The position numbers were made by a program, and so were the translations under genes. Below, in pieces: positions 45,867 to 53,667 of a DNA stretch of 64,000 nt (the stretch's first letter is position 1; each line of letters opens with the position of its first letter). Below the pieces are notes generated by a model. The model worked only from the letters and a program-made list of their open reading frames with translations. It was not told the origin of the DNA and did not search any database. This DNA comes from Pedobacter nanyangensis (GTDB taxonomy: Bacteria > Bacteroidota > Bacteroidia > Sphingobacteriales > Sphingobacteriaceae), in contig NZ_QMHO01000001.1 in NCBI RefSeq assembly GCF_003313505.1, positions 1-64,000 of the forward strand. Direction: 5' to 3'.

Positions 45867-46541
45867 ATGCGTTTTGATATCATTACAGTACTTCCTGACT
45901 TGCTCGTTAGCCCCTTTGCCCACTCTATCTTACAAAGAGCGCAAAAAAAGGGGATTGCCGAGATTGTAGTGCACAACCTTAGGGATTATGCCACCAATAA
46001 ACAGAAAAGTGTAGATGACTATCCATACGGTGGTGGAAGCGGCATGGTCATGAGCGTTGAACCTTTTGCCAACTGTATCGAAAATTTGCAAAGCAAAAGA
46101 TCGTATGACGAGATTATCTTCATGAGCCCCGATGGGGAAACATTGAACCAAACCATTGCAAATGAACTTTCCATCAAAGGAAATATCATCATTTTATGTG
46201 GCCATTATAAAGGGATAGACCAGCGCATCCGCGATATTTATGTTACCCGTGAAATTTCCATTGGTGATTATGTACTATCAGGCGGCGAACTCCCTGCGGC
46301 CGTATTAGTGGATGCCGTGACCCGTTTGATCCCCGGCGTGCTGAACGACGAAACCTCTGCCCTGTCAGACAGTTTTCAAGGCGAACTACTAGATGCGCCC
46401 ATTTATACCAGGCCTGCCCAATGGCGAGGGCATAAGGTACCAGATGTGCTATTGAGCGGCCACGAAGCAAAAATTGCCGAATGGAGGCATGAAGAAGCCC
46501 TAAAGCGCACACAGCAGCGCCGACCGGATTTATTGAAATAA
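45867..46541 (+). CDS. trmD: tRNA (guanine37-N1)-methyltransferase TrmD
   Basis: This SPOUT-class methyltransferase makes m1G37 in tRNAs reading CNN codons and prevents frameshifting. It shows [27 protein letters not shown], and the SAM-knot region [11 protein letters not shown] with [12 protein letters not shown] chose ATG 45867, the conserved start; 15 further upstream codons in the open frame are not family-like. The length of 224 residues is normal. rplS follows after 150 bp. Confidence 0.96.
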   Translation: MRFDIITVLPDLLVSPFAHSILQRAQKKGIAEIVVHNLRDYATNKQKSVDDYPYGGGSGMVMSVEPFANCIENLQSKRSYDEIIFMSPDGETLNQTIANELSIKGNIIILCGHYKGIDQRIRDIYVTREISIGDYVLSGGELPAAVLVDAVTRLIPGVLNDETSALSDSFQGELLDAPIYTRPAQWRGHKVPDVLLSGHEAKIAEWRHEEALKRTQQRRPDLLK

Positions 46542-46636
46542 TAGCACAGCGAGGCAATTTGATAATTAGCAGATTAGCGAATTTGTAAATCATTAAATAT
46601 TTTTAATATTCACTTTTTTTTTCAAAAAATAATTCC

Positions 46637-46676
46637 TAATATTGCAGTCCGATTTTAAACAATAAAAATATCGGCT
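46637..46676 (+). promoter_or_regulatory. rplS promoter box and leader hairpin
   Basis: TAATATTG (46637-46644) is one base from the -7 consensus. Right after it comes the hairpin AGTCCGAT / ATCGGCT (46646-46676, one bulge), which would be the 5' end of the mRNA, 16 nt before the ATG. This may be a ribosomal-protein leader used for autoregulation; I recall reports of L19 leaders in Flavobacteria but cannot confirm that this one is the same. Confidence 0.4.
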
Positions 46677-46691
46677 TAATAGCTTAAAATC

Positions 46692-47039
46692 ATGGATTTA
46701 GTAAAATTTGTAGAAGAACAGGCAAACACTAAAAAAGAATTTCCTTCTTTTAAATCGGGAGATACCGTAAGTGTTCATTATAAAATTCGCGAAGGTAACA
46801 AAGAACGTGTTCAGATTTACCAAGGCGTTGTTATTCAGCGCAACAGCACTGGCGCTAACGAAACTTTTACCGTTCGTAAAATCAGCAACGGTGTTGGTGT
46901 AGAGCGTATTTTCCCTTTTAGTTCTCCAAATATCGAGAAAGTAGAAGTGAACAGCTATGGTAAAGTACGTAGAGCTAAATTGTTCTATCTGCGCAGCTTA
47001 ACTGGTAAAGCAGCTCGTATCAAATCTTTAAGAAAATAA
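46692..47039 (+). CDS. rplS: 50S ribosomal protein L19
   Basis: The 115-residue product is complete L19 ([32 protein letters not shown], then [21 protein letters not shown]). It sits at the 30S/50S interface. Unlike in many bacteria it appears to have its own promoter, and a good terminator follows. Confidence 0.97.
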   Translation: MDLVKFVEEQANTKKEFPSFKSGDTVSVHYKIREGNKERVQIYQGVVIQRNSTGANETFTVRKISNGVGVERIFPFSSPNIEKVEVNSYGKVRRAKLFYLRSLTGKAARIKSLRK

Positions 47040-47060
47040 TAGATTTAATATAAAAGTATT

Positions 47061-47094
47061 AAAACCTTCACGAACTACTCGTGGAGGTTTTTTT
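47061..47094 (+). terminator. Intrinsic terminator of rplS
   Basis: The stem AAAACCTTCACGA / TCGTGGAGGTTTT (one G-U pair) has a 5-nt loop and is followed by further T residues. Confidence 0.85.
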
Positions 47095-47099
47095 GTTTA

Positions 47100-47107
47100 T
47101 ATCTTTG
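47100..47107 (+). promoter_or_regulatory. -7 box upstream of the Glu/Leu/Phe/Val dehydrogenase
   Basis: TATCTTTG fits TAnnTTTG and lies immediately after the rplS terminator, 10 nt before the TTG start of the dehydrogenase frame. No TTG stands at the -33 position. Confidence 0.4.
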
Positions 47108-47117
47108 CGCAACCAAA

Positions 47118-48422
47118 TTGAAATCTGATAATGGCGCAGCAAATTATGCTGATGTACCAAATGAAACATCGGCCATTATCTCAATACATGAACACATGAA
47201 AGAACTTTTAAAAAAGTACGAACAGAAACAGCCAGAAATTGTTTTCGAGTGGAAAGACAAAGAATCGGAAGCTGAAGGCTGGGTAGTCATCAATTCATTG
47301 CGTGGCGGCGCAGCCGGCGGCGGTACCCGAATGCGCAAGGGATTGGATAAGCACGAAGTAGAATCACTTGCCAAAACTATGGAAGTGAAATTTACCGTTT
47401 CTGGCCCGCCCATTGGGGGCGCAAAATCCGGAATTAATTTCGACCCTGCGGATCCGCGTAAAAAAGAGGTTTTGGAACGTTGGTACAAGGCCGTGATGCC
47501 TTTGCTTAAGAACTATTATGGTACCGGTGGCGATTTAAACATTGACGAGATCCACGAAGTAATCCCAATTACCGAAGGATATGGCCTATGGCACCCGCAA
47601 GAAGGTGTAATTAACGGCCATTACCAAGCCAGGGAAAATGAGCGCATCCATCAAATTGGGCAATTGCGCTACGGTGTTTCCAAGGTACTTGAAGATTTAA
47701 CCTACACCCCGGATATCAAAAGAAAATATAAAGTGGCTGATATGATTACCGGCTACGGCGTATCAGAATCCATTAGGCATTTTTATGAAATTTGGGGCGG
47801 CAACATTAAAGGCAAAAGAGCCATTATCCAAGGTTGGGGCAACGTAGCTGCGGCGGCTGGATACTACCTGTCGCAACAGGGAGTTAAAATAGTGGGCATT
47901 ATTGATCGTGTGGGCGGACTGATTAACCCCAATGGATTTAGCGAACAGGAAATAGCCAACCTGTTTAACAACCGGGTAAACAACACCTTGGTTTCAGACC
48001 AGCTGATCTCCTTTGAAGAAGCCAACGAGAAAATCTGGAGTATGGGTGCTGAAATTTTCGTTCCGGCCGCCGCTTCAAGGTTGGTCAAACAAAATGAAGT
48101 AGACCAAATGATTGCTGCCGGCATGGAAGTGATTGCTTGTGGGGCCAACGTGCCTTTTGCCGACAAGGAAATTTTCTTTGGCAGCATTATGGAACATGCG
48201 GATAATCATTTAGCCATCATCCCTGATTTCATTGCCAACTGCGGCATGGCCAGGGTATTTGCTTACCTGATGCAGCGAAACGTAGAAATGAGCGACGATG
48301 CTATTTTTACCGATGCGTCCAACATCATCAAAAATGCGCTGGTTGCCGTACACCAAACCTCTAATAAAAAAACAAACTTATCTAGCACCGCTTTTGAAAT
48401 TGCATTAAAACAATTGGTATAA
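47118..48422 (+). CDS. Glu/Leu/Phe/Val-type amino acid dehydrogenase
   Basis: This NAD(P)-dependent enzyme of oxidative deamination has the dimerisation/substrate domain with PPIGGAKSGINFDP (catalytic lysine) and GTGGDLNIDEIHE, and the cofactor domain with IIQGWGNVAAAAGYYL. Substrate specificity cannot be read with certainty. The frame opens with TTG 47118; the first in-frame ATG is 47196 (MKELLKKYEQ), but residues before it already look coding. An ATG at 47131 in the +1 frame starts a short peptide, so either a TTG start or a small frameshift is involved. Confidence 0.85.
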   Translation: MKSDNGAANYADVPNETSAIISIHEHMKELLKKYEQKQPEIVFEWKDKESEAEGWVVINSLRGGAAGGGTRMRKGLDKHEVESLAKTMEVKFTVSGPPIGGAKSGINFDPADPRKKEVLERWYKAVMPLLKNYYGTGGDLNIDEIHEVIPITEGYGLWHPQEGVINGHYQARENERIHQIGQLRYGVSKVLEDLTYTPDIKRKYKVADMITGYGVSESIRHFYEIWGGNIKGKRAIIQGWGNVAAAAGYYLSQQGVKIVGIIDRVGGLINPNGFSEQEIANLFNNRVNNTLVSDQLISFEEANEKIWSMGAEIFVPAAASRLVKQNEVDQMIAAGMEVIACGANVPFADKEIFFGSIMEHADNHLAIIPDFIANCGMARVFAYLMQRNVEMSDDAIFTDASNIIKNALVAVHQTSNKKTNLSSTAFEIALKQLV

Positions 48423-48425
48423 ATT

Positions 48426-49565
48426 ATGGAAGTTAGCTTTTTTGAACAAGTTTTTTGGGGCAATACAATTAAACAGTACATTATTGTTGCTGCGATTATC
48501 CTCATCGGTTTACTCTTTAAAAGGATTGTATCGCGTATCCTGAGCCAATTGATCTTCAAACTGTTCAAAAAATTTGCAGATCAGGTAAATTCCGAAACCT
48601 TTATCGCCTTACTGCTAAAGCCAATTGAGTTTTTCATCAGTGTTTTTACCCTGTATGTTGCTATTAACCAATTAAAGCATCCCTTGGATGTTACTTTTTT
48701 CCATTACAAGAAAACTATCGATAAGGTAAAGGTTAACCAAGCCTTCACCATTGGCGAGTTTATAGATAAAATTTTCCTTTTCCTGATTATTCTATCTGTT
48801 TTTTGGATAGTGCTAAGGATCATCGATTTTATTGCCCACGTACTTTTGGTAAGAGCGGCCAAAACAAAAAACAAAGCCGACGACCAATTGGTGCCATTTA
48901 TCAAAGAGCTGTTAAAATTCATTGTAGCTTTTATTGGCTTTTTTGTACTACTGGGATATGTTTTTGAAGTAAACGCGGTAAGCTTGATCACTGGTTTAGG
49001 TATTGGCGGTATCGCCATTGCTATGGCCGCGAAAGAAAGTTTGGAAAACCTATTGGGCTCTTTCCTCATTTTCATGGACAAGCCCTTTACCGTTGGCGAT
49101 GTGGTAAGGGTTGACGGTATTGAAGGTACTATTGAGCGTGTGGGCTTTAGAAGTACCGTACTGCGCAGTACCGATAAAACCACTTATGTGATCCCCAACC
49201 GCTCAATGATAGATGGCGTACTGGAAAACCTCACCATGAGAAATGCCCGCAGGGTAAAGTTTGACCTCGGACTAACCTACGAAACAAGTTCGGACAACAT
49301 CAAAAAAATCATTGCTGAAACTGAAAAATACTTGAAGGAACATCCTGGAGTTACGGACAGCACCGTGGCGCTTGACTCTTTTGGCGACTCCTCGCTGAAT
49401 GTACAGGTCATTTATCTGGTTCCCATGAAAAAAGATCTGGACCTTATTAAAATTAAGGAAGAAGTAAATTTTAGGCTGATTGAAATTGTTGGAAAAAATG
49501 GTTCCGAGTTTGCTTATCCAACGCAACGCAGCATAGGTGAAAGCGCTCACAAAGAAGAAAAATAA
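48426..49565 (+). CDS. MscS-family mechanosensitive ion channel
   Basis: The protein has 379 residues with about four membrane helices (near 15-35, 60-80, 110-135 and 160-190), the MscS pore helix (ITGLGIGGIAIAMAAKESLENLLGSFLIF), the beta domain (DKPFTVGDVVRVDGIEGTIERVGFRST) and a cytoplasmic alpha/beta domain. Such channels release solutes on osmotic downshock. It starts 3 bp after the dehydrogenase stop and probably shares its transcript; a terminator follows. Confidence 0.93.
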   Translation: MEVSFFEQVFWGNTIKQYIIVAAIILIGLLFKRIVSRILSQLIFKLFKKFADQVNSETFIALLLKPIEFFISVFTLYVAINQLKHPLDVTFFHYKKTIDKVKVNQAFTIGEFIDKIFLFLIILSVFWIVLRIIDFIAHVLLVRAAKTKNKADDQLVPFIKELLKFIVAFIGFFVLLGYVFEVNAVSLITGLGIGGIAIAMAAKESLENLLGSFLIFMDKPFTVGDVVRVDGIEGTIERVGFRSTVLRSTDKTTYVIPNRSMIDGVLENLTMRNARRVKFDLGLTYETSSDNIKKIIAETEKYLKEHPGVTDSTVALDSFGDSSLNVQVIYLVPMKKDLDLIKIKEEVNFRLIEIVGKNGSEFAYPTQRSIGESAHKEEK

Positions 49566-49602
49566 GGAGTAAGCCTTAAAATAATTTGAAAAGCAATTAC
49601 AG

Positions 49603-49627
49603 AAGCCCCCGCACATGCGGGGCTTTT
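49603..49627 (+). terminator. Intrinsic terminator of the MscS gene
   Basis: AAGCCCCCGCA / TGCGGGGCTT with a single bulged C is followed by TTTTT. The inner CCGCACATGCGG core is shared with the terminators at 14244 and 49851. Confidence 0.85.
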
Positions 49628-49706
49628 TGCTTCTCATCCCGTTTATTTAACTCACGACACTTTATAGATAATACAATCTCTCCCTAACCTTCTCTTGAAC
49701 TCAACC

Positions 49707-49796
49707 CGTCATTGCGAGGCACGAAGCAATCCTACAACCATCGCCAGAGTAAAAACAAAATATCGCTTTAAGATTGCTTCGTACCTCGCAATGACG
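49707..49796. repeat. Palindromic repeat element, 25-bp arms
   Basis: The left arm 49707-49731 begins CGTCATTGCGAGG and the right arm 49772-49796 ends CCTCGCAATGACG; they are complementary over 25 bp with one mismatch and enclose a 40-nt centre. Sequences with the CATTGCGAGG...GAAGCAATC arm are widely dispersed in many bacterial genomes as non-coding repeats, probably transposase-dependent miniature elements. Only one copy is in this window. The element lies between two terminators in a stretch without genes (49566-49905). Confidence 0.75.
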
Positions 49797-49850
49797 AAAT
49801 GGTTAGAAACAACCCCTAGCCCCTAATTCCTTCTCAAAAACACTATAAAA

Positions 49851-49874
49851 AAAGTCCCGCACATGCGGGACTTT
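49851..49874 (-). terminator. Intrinsic terminator of psd
   Basis: A perfect stem AAAGTCCCGCA / TGCGGGACTTT with a 2-nt centre; on the minus strand the stem continues into a run of seven T residues. It lies 31 bp after the psd stop. Confidence 0.88.
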
Positions 49875-49905
49875 CATATTTTCGAATTTTAATTTCGACT
49901 TAAAA

Positions 49906-50565
49906 TTAACTTAGTTCACCCAGCACGGTAATGCCGCCTTTAACTACTTGGTTAAGTTCTAAATTTACTTTGGTACCTAAAGGCAAATAAATATCAACCC
50001 TTGAACCGAACTTAATAAAACCAAACTGTTCATTTTGCACTACTTGATCACCTTCTTTTACATACCAAACGATTCGACGTGCCAAAGCTCCGGCAATTTG
50101 GCGGAACAACACCGGCGAACCATTTTTATGCTCAACAACCACGGTGGTACGCTCGTTTTCGGTGCTTGATTTGGGGTTCCATGCGGCCAGGTATTTTCCT
50201 GGATGGTATTTAAAAAACTTAACCACACCCGAAATTGGATTACGGTTGATGTGCACATTCACTGGCGACATGAAGATAGAAACTTGCAAACGTTTATCTT
50301 TAAAGTATTCGCCTTCCTCCGTTTCTTCAATTACTACCACTTTACCGTCAGCAGGGCAAATAATTAAATTTTCGCCGTTGGTAAACGTACGCTTTGGGTT
50401 TCTGAAAAACTGAAGTACGATAATAAATAAGGCAAATGAAAAGATATAGATAAACCATCTCAATATAAAAACGTCGGCAAAACGATATTCAACAACGGCA
50501 TTGATGATAAAAATAAAAAGCACCGTAAGGGCTATGGAGGTATATCCTTCTTTATGTATGGTCAT
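49906..50565 (-). CDS. psd: Phosphatidylserine decarboxylase proenzyme
   Basis: This enzyme converts phosphatidylserine to phosphatidylethanolamine at the inner membrane. Two N-terminal hydrophobic helices (about 10-55) are followed by FRNPKRTFTNGENLIICPADGKVVVIEE and the conserved histidine segment FMSPVNVHINRNPISG. The self-cleavage site is FGSR (about residue 188), which yields the pyruvoyl serine of the alpha chain. The length of 219 residues matches the short archaeal/Bacteroidota type. Confidence 0.94.
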   Translation of the reverse strand: MTIHKEGYTSIALTVLFIFIINAVVEYRFADVFILRWFIYIFSFALFIIVLQFFRNPKRTFTNGENLIICPADGKVVVIEETEEGEYFKDKRLQVSIFMSPVNVHINRNPISGVVKFFKYHPGKYLAAWNPKSSTENERTTVVVEHKNGSPVLFRQIAGALARRIVWYVKEGDQVVQNEQFGFIKFGSRVDIYLPLGTKVNLELNQVVKGGITVLGELS

Positions 50566-50709
50566 TTAACTTAGCTTTTGTTATGCTGCAAAACTCGTAA
50601 AAATTTATCAATTTTTTGTCCTATTGCCTGTTTTATCTTTTAAGCTGATGCACAGGTTTTTGGAAGCTGACTCAACTGCAGGGAAATGCTTTTGTTGTAG
50701 GGAACAAAA

Positions 50710-50741
50710 AAACCTCGTAGGTTTTGAAACTTACGAGGTTT
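50710..50741 (-). terminator. Intrinsic terminator of hpt
   Basis: The stem AAACCTCGTA / TACGAGGTTT (10 bp) has a 12-nt loop; on the minus strand it runs into seven T residues, 24 bp after the hpt stop. Confidence 0.82.
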
Positions 50742-50764
50742 ATACCACTAATGGTTTTCTAGAA

Positions 50765-51304
50765 CTAAACCGCTCTGTAAATATGATTTAAATTTCTACC
50801 CAAACCATCGTAATCCAAGCCGTAACCTACCACAAATTCATTCGGTATTTCGAAGCCAACATAATTCAACCCTTCCAATGGCTCTTTAAGTGCCTCCGGC
50901 TTGAAAAGCAAGGTGCAAACAGCCACGGAAGCAGGTTCCTGTTTCTCAATTTTAGAAAGAATATATTTCATGGTGAGGCCGCTATCAATAATATCCTCAA
51001 CTATGACCAAGTGCCTTCCCTTTAAATTGGCGGGCATGCCCAAGGCATCTTTAACACTTCCCGTGCTACCGGTTCCATGGTAAGAAGCTACCTTGATAAA
51101 TTCGGTTTCGCAGGGCAAATCAACTTCTTTCATCAAATCGGCCATGAAAAGAAAGCTACCATTGAGCACGCCAATAAAAATCGGGTTTTTATCCTCATAG
51201 TCTACATTAAGCTGTATGGCCATTAGGCGAATGCGCTTTGCAATCGTGTCTTCCTCTAACAAAAGTTCAAACTCCTTTTGGTGAACAGTTACCCTAGTTT
51301 CCAT
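50765..51304 (-). CDS. hpt: Hypoxanthine phosphoribosyltransferase
   Basis: This purine-salvage enzyme makes IMP and GMP from hypoxanthine or guanine and PRPP. It shows FIGVLNGSFLFMADLM, VASYHGTGSTG, the PRPP motif LVIVEDIIDSGLTM, and the C-terminal nucleobase segment VGYGLDYDGLGRNL. The length of 179 residues is normal. Its start overlaps the end of the transglycosylase gene by 11 bp, so it is probably the second gene of a two-gene operon. Confidence 0.95.
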   Translation of the reverse strand: METRVTVHQKEFELLLEEDTIAKRIRLMAIQLNVDYEDKNPIFIGVLNGSFLFMADLMKEVDLPCETEFIKVASYHGTGSTGSVKDALGMPANLKGRHLVIVEDIIDSGLTMKYILSKIEKQEPASVAVCTLLFKPEALKEPLEGLNYVGFEIPNEFVVGYGLDYDGLGRNLNHIYRAV

Positions 51305-53453
51305 TTTTTTCTTGCTCTTTTTTTCTTCTGCGCTCTTCGCGGCGTTCTTGTCTTAGTTGCTTGCGTGTTTTCACCGTATCAACCGCAGGCTTTACCTTAA
51401 CGGTATCTTTTTTAGAAGAACCACCAAACAAACGGTCAAACAAGCTCTTCGACTTATCCTGCATCCCTTCGGGGGTCATCATGTCATCTTCGCCGATCTC
51501 TACCGAATTGGTATCCAAAGTGGTAGAATCTGGCGCCAGATATTGTCTCAATCCTTCGCGTAAACGCACATCGTAAAATCCATAGCCGGTAGTATCTGCT
51601 GGGGCCAAACCTCTTCTGGCCATGATATTACCGATATACTTAAAATAAGGCAGTAAATAACCTTTGAGCGTTCCGTTGCTCATGAACTTATATAGGGCAA
51701 CTTTGGGTTTGGGTACGATATTGGCCAAGAAAATTCCTTCACCCAAGGTTAATTCGGATGGGCTCTTTCCAAAATAATGCCTCGAAGCCTCTCCAATGCC
51801 ATATACGTTATTGCCCATTTCAATAATGTTGAAATATACCTCCAACATGCGGGATTTACTCACCAAATGATTGTTTTCGATTAGCCAAACAATTAAGATC
51901 TCCTCCGCTTTACGCACCAAGGTTTTTTTCCTGCTCAAGAAAACATTTTTCACCAATTGCATGGAAATGGTACTGCCGCCACGCTTAAATTTCTTTTCCT
52001 TAAAGTTTACCGCAATTGATTTACGGATCGACTCCTCTACAAATCCTTTATGGCGATAAAAAGAGGGATCTTCGGCTGTTAACAGTGCATTCTTAAAGTT
52101 GGGAGAAATATCGTCGAGCCTTGTAAAATTAGGGTTTGATGGCCCAATGGTGATGTTACGCATTGGCTTCCCATATTCATAAGGTGTGTAAATAAAATCA
52201 GCATTGATCTTTTGCAGATCCGTTTTGCCAAAATGCAACACTTTGAAATTACTCGGACTTAAGGTAGAGCTAAACCTCACACTATCGGGCATGGCCGTAT
52301 CTAAATAAAAGTCCAAATTGTATTTCAGTTTGCCCTGCACTTTTATGCCGTCGAGAGATTCGAACAGTCCCAACGGAAACGAATCGAAAATGGCCTGGGC
52401 ATCCTGCTCCTGCGCCGTCAGCTTCATTTCGTAGATTTTATTGGGAGACAACGTGTATTTCAGGTAAGGATGAACGTAAGCATCTCTTAGATACACCGTT
52501 GACGTGCTGTCCAAACAAACAAAGTTTTCGCCAATGAGCATATCCGCTTCAATGCGGGCATCGGGCACAATGATATCTTCGGCAGAAATCCGTGGCTGGT
52601 TGATCAGTAGGTTTTTGATGGCCCACGAACCCGAAATCTTATAATCGCCTCCACTAAAACTCGCATCTTTCATCTGCGTTTTAACGGTATCGAAATTGAT
52701 TTTGGTGTGCAGTTTATTTTCCAGATAGGGCAATTCCACCTTTTCCCCATCTGCAAAAAGCATGATATCCAACTGCTTGTCGCTAGGATCAAGATTTCCG
52801 TTGATATGCCAAACCGCAGCGGTATCATTTACTTTAATGGTCGATTTCAGTTCTCCTCCATCAATGGTTGCCGTAGTAGTTAAAAATTTTACATGAGCCG
52901 TATCGTTGTCATTCAACTGCATCATGAAATTCTTGATCTCCATATCATCAGGGATTTTATAGAAAACCTGGTTCAGTAGATTACTGGCCAATTCGCTCAA
53001 ATCAACTTTGTTTTTAGTGGCAGTACTATCTTTTTTCTTTCTTTTAAGGATAAAATCGATATTGGTTAGCGTATCACGCATCACTACGTTCAACTTACCG
53101 TCGTTAAGGTTAACTTCCGAAAGTTTTACATCGCCAAAAAGCAGCGGAAAAAGCTTTACACCAATGGTAATATCCTTAATGGTGGTTAACGTGTCACGGT
53201 CTTTGGGCACCACCGAAATATTGCTCATGTGCACCTTACTTAATCCACTAAAGCCATATTCACCGATCTTTACAGAGAGGTTGTAGTCTTTTTCGGCTTT
53301 GCCAATGGCTTTTGCTACCATTTTATTTAACAGCGATTCTCTTTTGCTGTATGCCACAGCTCCGCCAGCCACTAACAACAACGCAAATATGCCTAGTACC
53401 CAGGCGCCAATTTTCAGGTATTTTTTTGGTATCTTAATTTGGGGCAACTGCAT
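51294..53453 (-). CDS. GT51 transglycosylase with N-terminal AsmA-like region
   Basis: The protein has one N-terminal membrane helix (about 13-35), a long beta-rich region (about 40-430) resembling AsmA/DUF748-type proteins, and a GT51 peptidoglycan glycosyltransferase domain (about 440-610) with the motifs EDPSFYRHKG, GGSTISMQLVKN and RKAEEI. There is no transpeptidase domain, so it is a monofunctional-type enzyme with an unusual fused front part. A Lys/Arg-rich tail ends the chain. The start has an unusually good Shine-Dalgarno site (GAGGAGG, 4 nt upstream), rare in this window. hpt follows with overlap. Confidence 0.87.
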   Translation of the reverse strand: MQLPQIKIPKKYLKIGAWVLGIFALLLVAGGAVAYSKRESLLNKMVAKAIGKAEKDYNLSVKIGEYGFSGLSKVHMSNISVVPKDRDTLTTIKDITIGVKLFPLLFGDVKLSEVNLNDGKLNVVMRDTLTNIDFILKRKKKDSTATKNKVDLSELASNLLNQVFYKIPDDMEIKNFMMQLNDNDTAHVKFLTTTATIDGGELKSTIKVNDTAAVWHINGNLDPSDKQLDIMLFADGEKVELPYLENKLHTKINFDTVKTQMKDASFSGGDYKISGSWAIKNLLINQPRISAEDIIVPDARIEADMLIGENFVCLDSTSTVYLRDAYVHPYLKYTLSPNKIYEMKLTAQEQDAQAIFDSFPLGLFESLDGIKVQGKLKYNLDFYLDTAMPDSVRFSSTLSPSNFKVLHFGKTDLQKINADFIYTPYEYGKPMRNITIGPSNPNFTRLDDISPNFKNALLTAEDPSFYRHKGFVEESIRKSIAVNFKEKKFKRGGSTISMQLVKNVFLSRKKTLVRKAEEILIVWLIENNHLVSKSRMLEVYFNIIEMGNNVYGIGEASRHYFGKSPSELTLGEGIFLANIVPKPKVALYKFMSNGTLKGYLLPYFKYIGNIMARRGLAPADTTGYGFYDVRLREGLRQYLAPDSTTLDTNSVEIGEDDMMTPEGMQDKSKSLFDRLFGGSSKKDTVKVKPAVDTVKTRKQLRQERREERRRKKEQEKNGN

Positions 53454-53655
53454 AAACCTCCTCGAAATTACTGCTTTAACAAACGCTTAACACAAATGTT
53501 TATTTTCATGTGCAAATATCGATTGTTTTCTTATCTGGCACAGGATTTCCATCACAAAACTTTACCCCCAAAGGAGTAATGTCTGTTACGTCTCATTTCG
53601 TGCTAAAATTACAACAAAAAGCTAGATACAAAATTATTTATAGCTAATGTTTTAG

Positions 53656-53663
53656 TAATTTTG
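53656..53663 (+). promoter_or_regulatory. -7 box of the Mrp gene
   Basis: TAATTTTG fits TAnnTTTG and ends 4 nt before the ATG, as at trmD; the -33 element is not evident. The preceding 200 bases are the divergent upstream region shared with the transglycosylase gene. Confidence 0.4.
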
Positions 53664-53667
53664 AAGG

